Shown here piece by piece: positions 18,601 through 20,088 of a DNA stretch of 20,088 nucleotides. The translations under genes and the position numbers were made by a program. This DNA comes from Ichthyophonus hoferi (lineage: Eukaryota > Opisthokonta > Ichthyosporea > Ichthyophonida > Ichthyophonidae), in the NCBI GenBank assembly GCA_002751075.1, contig NAOQ01000830.1, positions 7,319 through 27,406 on the forward strand. Reading direction: 5' to 3'. Each line of letters begins with the position of its first letter. The first letter of the stretch is position 1. The notes under the pieces were generated by a model that was not told where the DNA came from, searched no databases, and was given only the letters and a program-made list of their open reading frames with translations.

Positions 18601-19693
18601 AGAGTACCCTACACAGTCCAGACACGGTAGCCAAATCTCTCTTGCAGGGTATACAAAGAGGATATTACCAATGGTCTAATGATATGATGTGTGAAATCCT
18701 GCGTATAAATTCCAATGGAATGGTACCTAGGAGAAACCGATTGGTGGAATGCTTGCTCTGGCCTATAAGTGGTATGTATATATGTGTGTGTGTATGTATT
18801 AGGGGATATTATACCTTACATCCTTACATATATAACATTGTTGAACAGGTAAAATATAGAGTAAACATGATATACCCTGTCTTTTATCTTGAGCCGTTAC
18901 CCTCACAAAGACGCATATCAAGTGGTAGACTATAGTGTAAATAAAACTAGAAGCCCTGTCTCAACCATACAGTGGTTGATTTATACTATTCTAAACACAC
19001 ATAATGCTGTGAGACTGAATTTGGATCAAATTGCATACCTAATATAATCTAGTATGTAGGAATGAGTCTCAAACTGAATCATTACTGCGTAGGTTTGATA
19101 GATACTCTCTACTAGTTGATTAATAGCAGATAATAAATAGAATATATTTAATGGTCCAATCAATGTACTGCATTACACATATTGCGAAGTTAGTAATATG
19201 GATCTAATAACATAATATATTGTTATACAATGTAATATAACGAAAGATATAGGTATATATGGGTGCATCATTGCCATACATGGTACTTGGATTTATTATG
19301 GGAATGTTAGTTAGAAAACTGTAGGTCTCTGTCTGTGGTGATTGTGCATATGCATATTTAGATATAATTTTTACAATATAGAGGGAACTGGACCTACATG
19401 ATTATGTCCCAATTATAGAAAGTGTTATTTATTTATTTAACTTATATTTATGCTATTTTAAAATACTATTATAGTTGTGGCTATTATAAAATGCTATTAT
19501 ATTGTTGTTGGACAGTTAACCAATCGACATTTCTACCATATTGATTAGGAATATGGATATTAGCCATAGAGTAAGAGAAGTTATTAGTACTGACCAATGA
19601 TTATCTTTCCCTTCAGAAATTGTTATGCAGGTGGCTGTTTACGTCACACGAACCACTACATACAAGTATCGCTTTAAGACTAAAAAAGATTGA
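15680..19693 (+). CDS. KDSR: 3-ketodihydrosphingosine reductase (KDSR/Tsc10), seven exons
   Basis: It reduces 3-ketosphinganine to sphinganine with NADPH, the second step of sphingolipid synthesis, at the cytosolic face of the ER. Exons: 15680-15865, 16584-16838, 17336-17479, 17651-17762, 18077-18132, 18603-18771 and 19617-19693. All introns are GT-AG and codons rejoin at every junction. The product is 332 residues, the length of human KDSR. It has an N-terminal membrane segment (about 8-31), a Rossmann ITGGSEGLGLSFA motif (44-56), VVACAGLARPKYF (125-137), NFYG (152-155), the catalytic Ser183 and YAASK (Tyr196, Lys200) with the normal 13-residue spacing, PGNIETSG (226-233) and the fungal-animal C-terminal part VAKSLLQGIQRGYY (260-273). 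The last residues KTKKD fit a KxKxx ER-retrieval signal. Exon 6's start and exon 7 are my own calls: exon 6 follows a pyrimidine-rich CCATACTAG, and exon 7 follows TTTCCCTTCAG. Confidence 0.93.
15866..16583 (+). other. KDSR intron 1 (718 bp) with duplicated 3' end
   Basis: The donor is GTTAGT and the acceptor is TATAACAG. The last 170 bases contain two related copies of the acceptor region, about 16413-16494 and about 16529-16610, offset by 116 bp. The upper copy ends in CTAACAGGGTATCAATG and so repeats both the splice acceptor and the first exon 2 codons. Confidence 0.85.
16413..16610 (+). repeat. tandem copies of the intron 1 acceptor and exon 2 start
   Basis: Copy A (about 16413-16494) and copy B (about 16529-16610) share CCAATCTCT/TCAATCTCT, the CTTAAT-TAACAGGGT core and an ACCATAAT block, with roughly 75-80 percent identity by eye. 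Copy B is the one used, because it alone keeps the frame into exon 2. Confidence 0.8.
16809..17265 (+). repeat. tandem copies of the exon 2 end and intron 2 start
   Basis: GAATCGGATATGGCTATGATTCGGAAGG at the exon 2 end is echoed by a close copy starting at 17118, offset by 306 bp. The likeness continues through ATTGATCTTGCGATTAATAACGAT and TATCAAGAT to about 17265. A shorter partial copy lies at about 17028-17100, with GTTGATGTTACGATTAATA. In the second full copy the GGTATGG of the donor reads AATATGG, so the splice donor is absent. Confidence 0.85.
18772..19616 (+). other. KDSR intron 6 (845 bp), carries repeat copy 4
   Basis: The donor is GTATGT after AGT G and the acceptor is TTTCCCTTCAG. 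About 305 bases of the intron are a reverse-oriented copy of the dispersed repeat. A read-through open frame running past the donor to about 18935 is made of GT-rich simple sequence and that repeat, so it is not coding. Confidence 0.8.
18836..19142 (-). repeat. dispersed 305-bp repeat, copy 4, inside a KDSR intron
   Basis: Read on the minus strand, this copy gives TAGTAGAGAGTATCTATC, CCTACGCAGTAATGATTCAG, AAATTCAGTCTCACAG, TCAACCACTGTATGGTTGAG, GCTTCTAGTTTTAT, CACTATAGT, GGTAACGGCTC and ATTTTACCTGTTCAACA, in the same order as copy 3 and over the same length (307 bp against about 310). It is antisense to KDSR. Confidence 0.8.
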
Positions 19694-20088
19694 TTAATTA
19701 AGTAAATTTTATTGTAAATCACTCATTGGTGATCATTTAATTAATAACTATCACATAGATATAAAGTACTCTAGTATGTGGTAAGATTAATTGTGGTATT
19801 TTTTAATTAGTGGAGAGTAAACACAACCGTTATGTGTGGCTATTGTTTAATCTTGCATTCAATAAACAATATGTTCAAGGTTTTTATTTCTTTGTAGAAT
19901 TTGTGTAGAGTTTTTAGCGTTGTAAAAACAAAAGAGAACAGACGAATATGCTGTTTCCTAGAAATGATATATATCAAAGTTGTATTATGATATGGTATGG
20001 AGTGCCCCACGCACCCCCGCTTTATTATCCGTTTTGTTTTGATTTTGTACTTTGCTTTACCGCCAGTGCTAATCTTTCGAGTTTACAG
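19694..20088 (+). other. KDSR 3' flank
   Basis: AT-rich 3' UTR and intergenic DNA. A possible polyadenylation signal is at 19861-19866. The last 80 bases are less AT-rich and end in TTTACAG, which could be an intron 3' end of a gene beyond the window, but nothing here proves it. Confidence 0.4.
19861..19866 (+). terminator. polyadenylation signal AATAAA for KDSR
   Basis: AATAAA lies about 168 nt after the stop codon at 19691-19693. The position is plausible for a 3' UTR, though the word is common in such DNA. Confidence 0.4.

Noticed and set aside
18781-18935. Extension of KDSR exon 6 by read-through
   Set aside because: It crosses a good GTATGT donor into GT-rich simple sequence and repeat copy 4, while the join to 19617 gives the expected length and a KxKxx end.
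1-20088. CRISPR array, operon or bacterial-style regulatory system
   Set aside because: No regular direct repeats with unique spacers, and the split genes and polyadenylation words mark this as eukaryotic DNA.

Overview
The window is AT-rich eukaryotic DNA with spliceosomal introns, long AT-rich gaps and decayed retroelements. Three genes have clear families, and all three families belong to a eukaryotic cell: a GT31 glycosyltransferase, the elongation factor ELOF1 (Elf1) and 3-ketodihydrosphingosine reductase (KDSR/Tsc10). Introns of 171-849 bp and the low GC suggest an opisthokont protist (an ichthyosporean-like holozoan) or an early-diverging fungus. The sequence alone does not decide between these.

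Layout. 1-1800: AT-rich DNA with a tandem duplication (331-556) and a decayed, unrecognised coding stretch (about 648-1090). 1817-3178 (-): intronless type II membrane GT31 glycosyltransferase. 3180-5880: AT-rich intergenic DNA with two copies of a dispersed repeat of about 305 bp. 5884-6291 (+): unrecognised 135-residue protein. 6292-8630: AT-rich, with a third copy of the repeat and several hairpins. 8631-9991 (-): ELOF1, rebuilt here from three short exons. 9992-11100: microsatellite and TATAATA-rich DNA. 11100-14700: Ty1/copia-type retroelement fossils, with the pol part placed before the gag part and a gag fragment present in inverted orientation. 14700-15679: intergenic, with a perfect 12-bp hairpin. 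15680-19693 (+): KDSR in seven exons, 332 residues, with a fourth copy of the repeat inside its last intron. 19694-20088: 3' flank.

The genes do not form a pathway. ELOF1 works with RNA polymerase II in the nucleus. KDSR acts at the cytosolic face of the ER in sphingolipid synthesis. The GT31 enzyme is predicted to work in the Golgi or ER lumen. I see no new multi-gene system. The most interesting points are the copies of exon 2 edges inside the flanking introns of KDSR, the unclassified 305-bp repeat family, the unrecognised 135-residue gene, and two clean hairpins. All spliced models are read by eye and have not been tested against transcripts.
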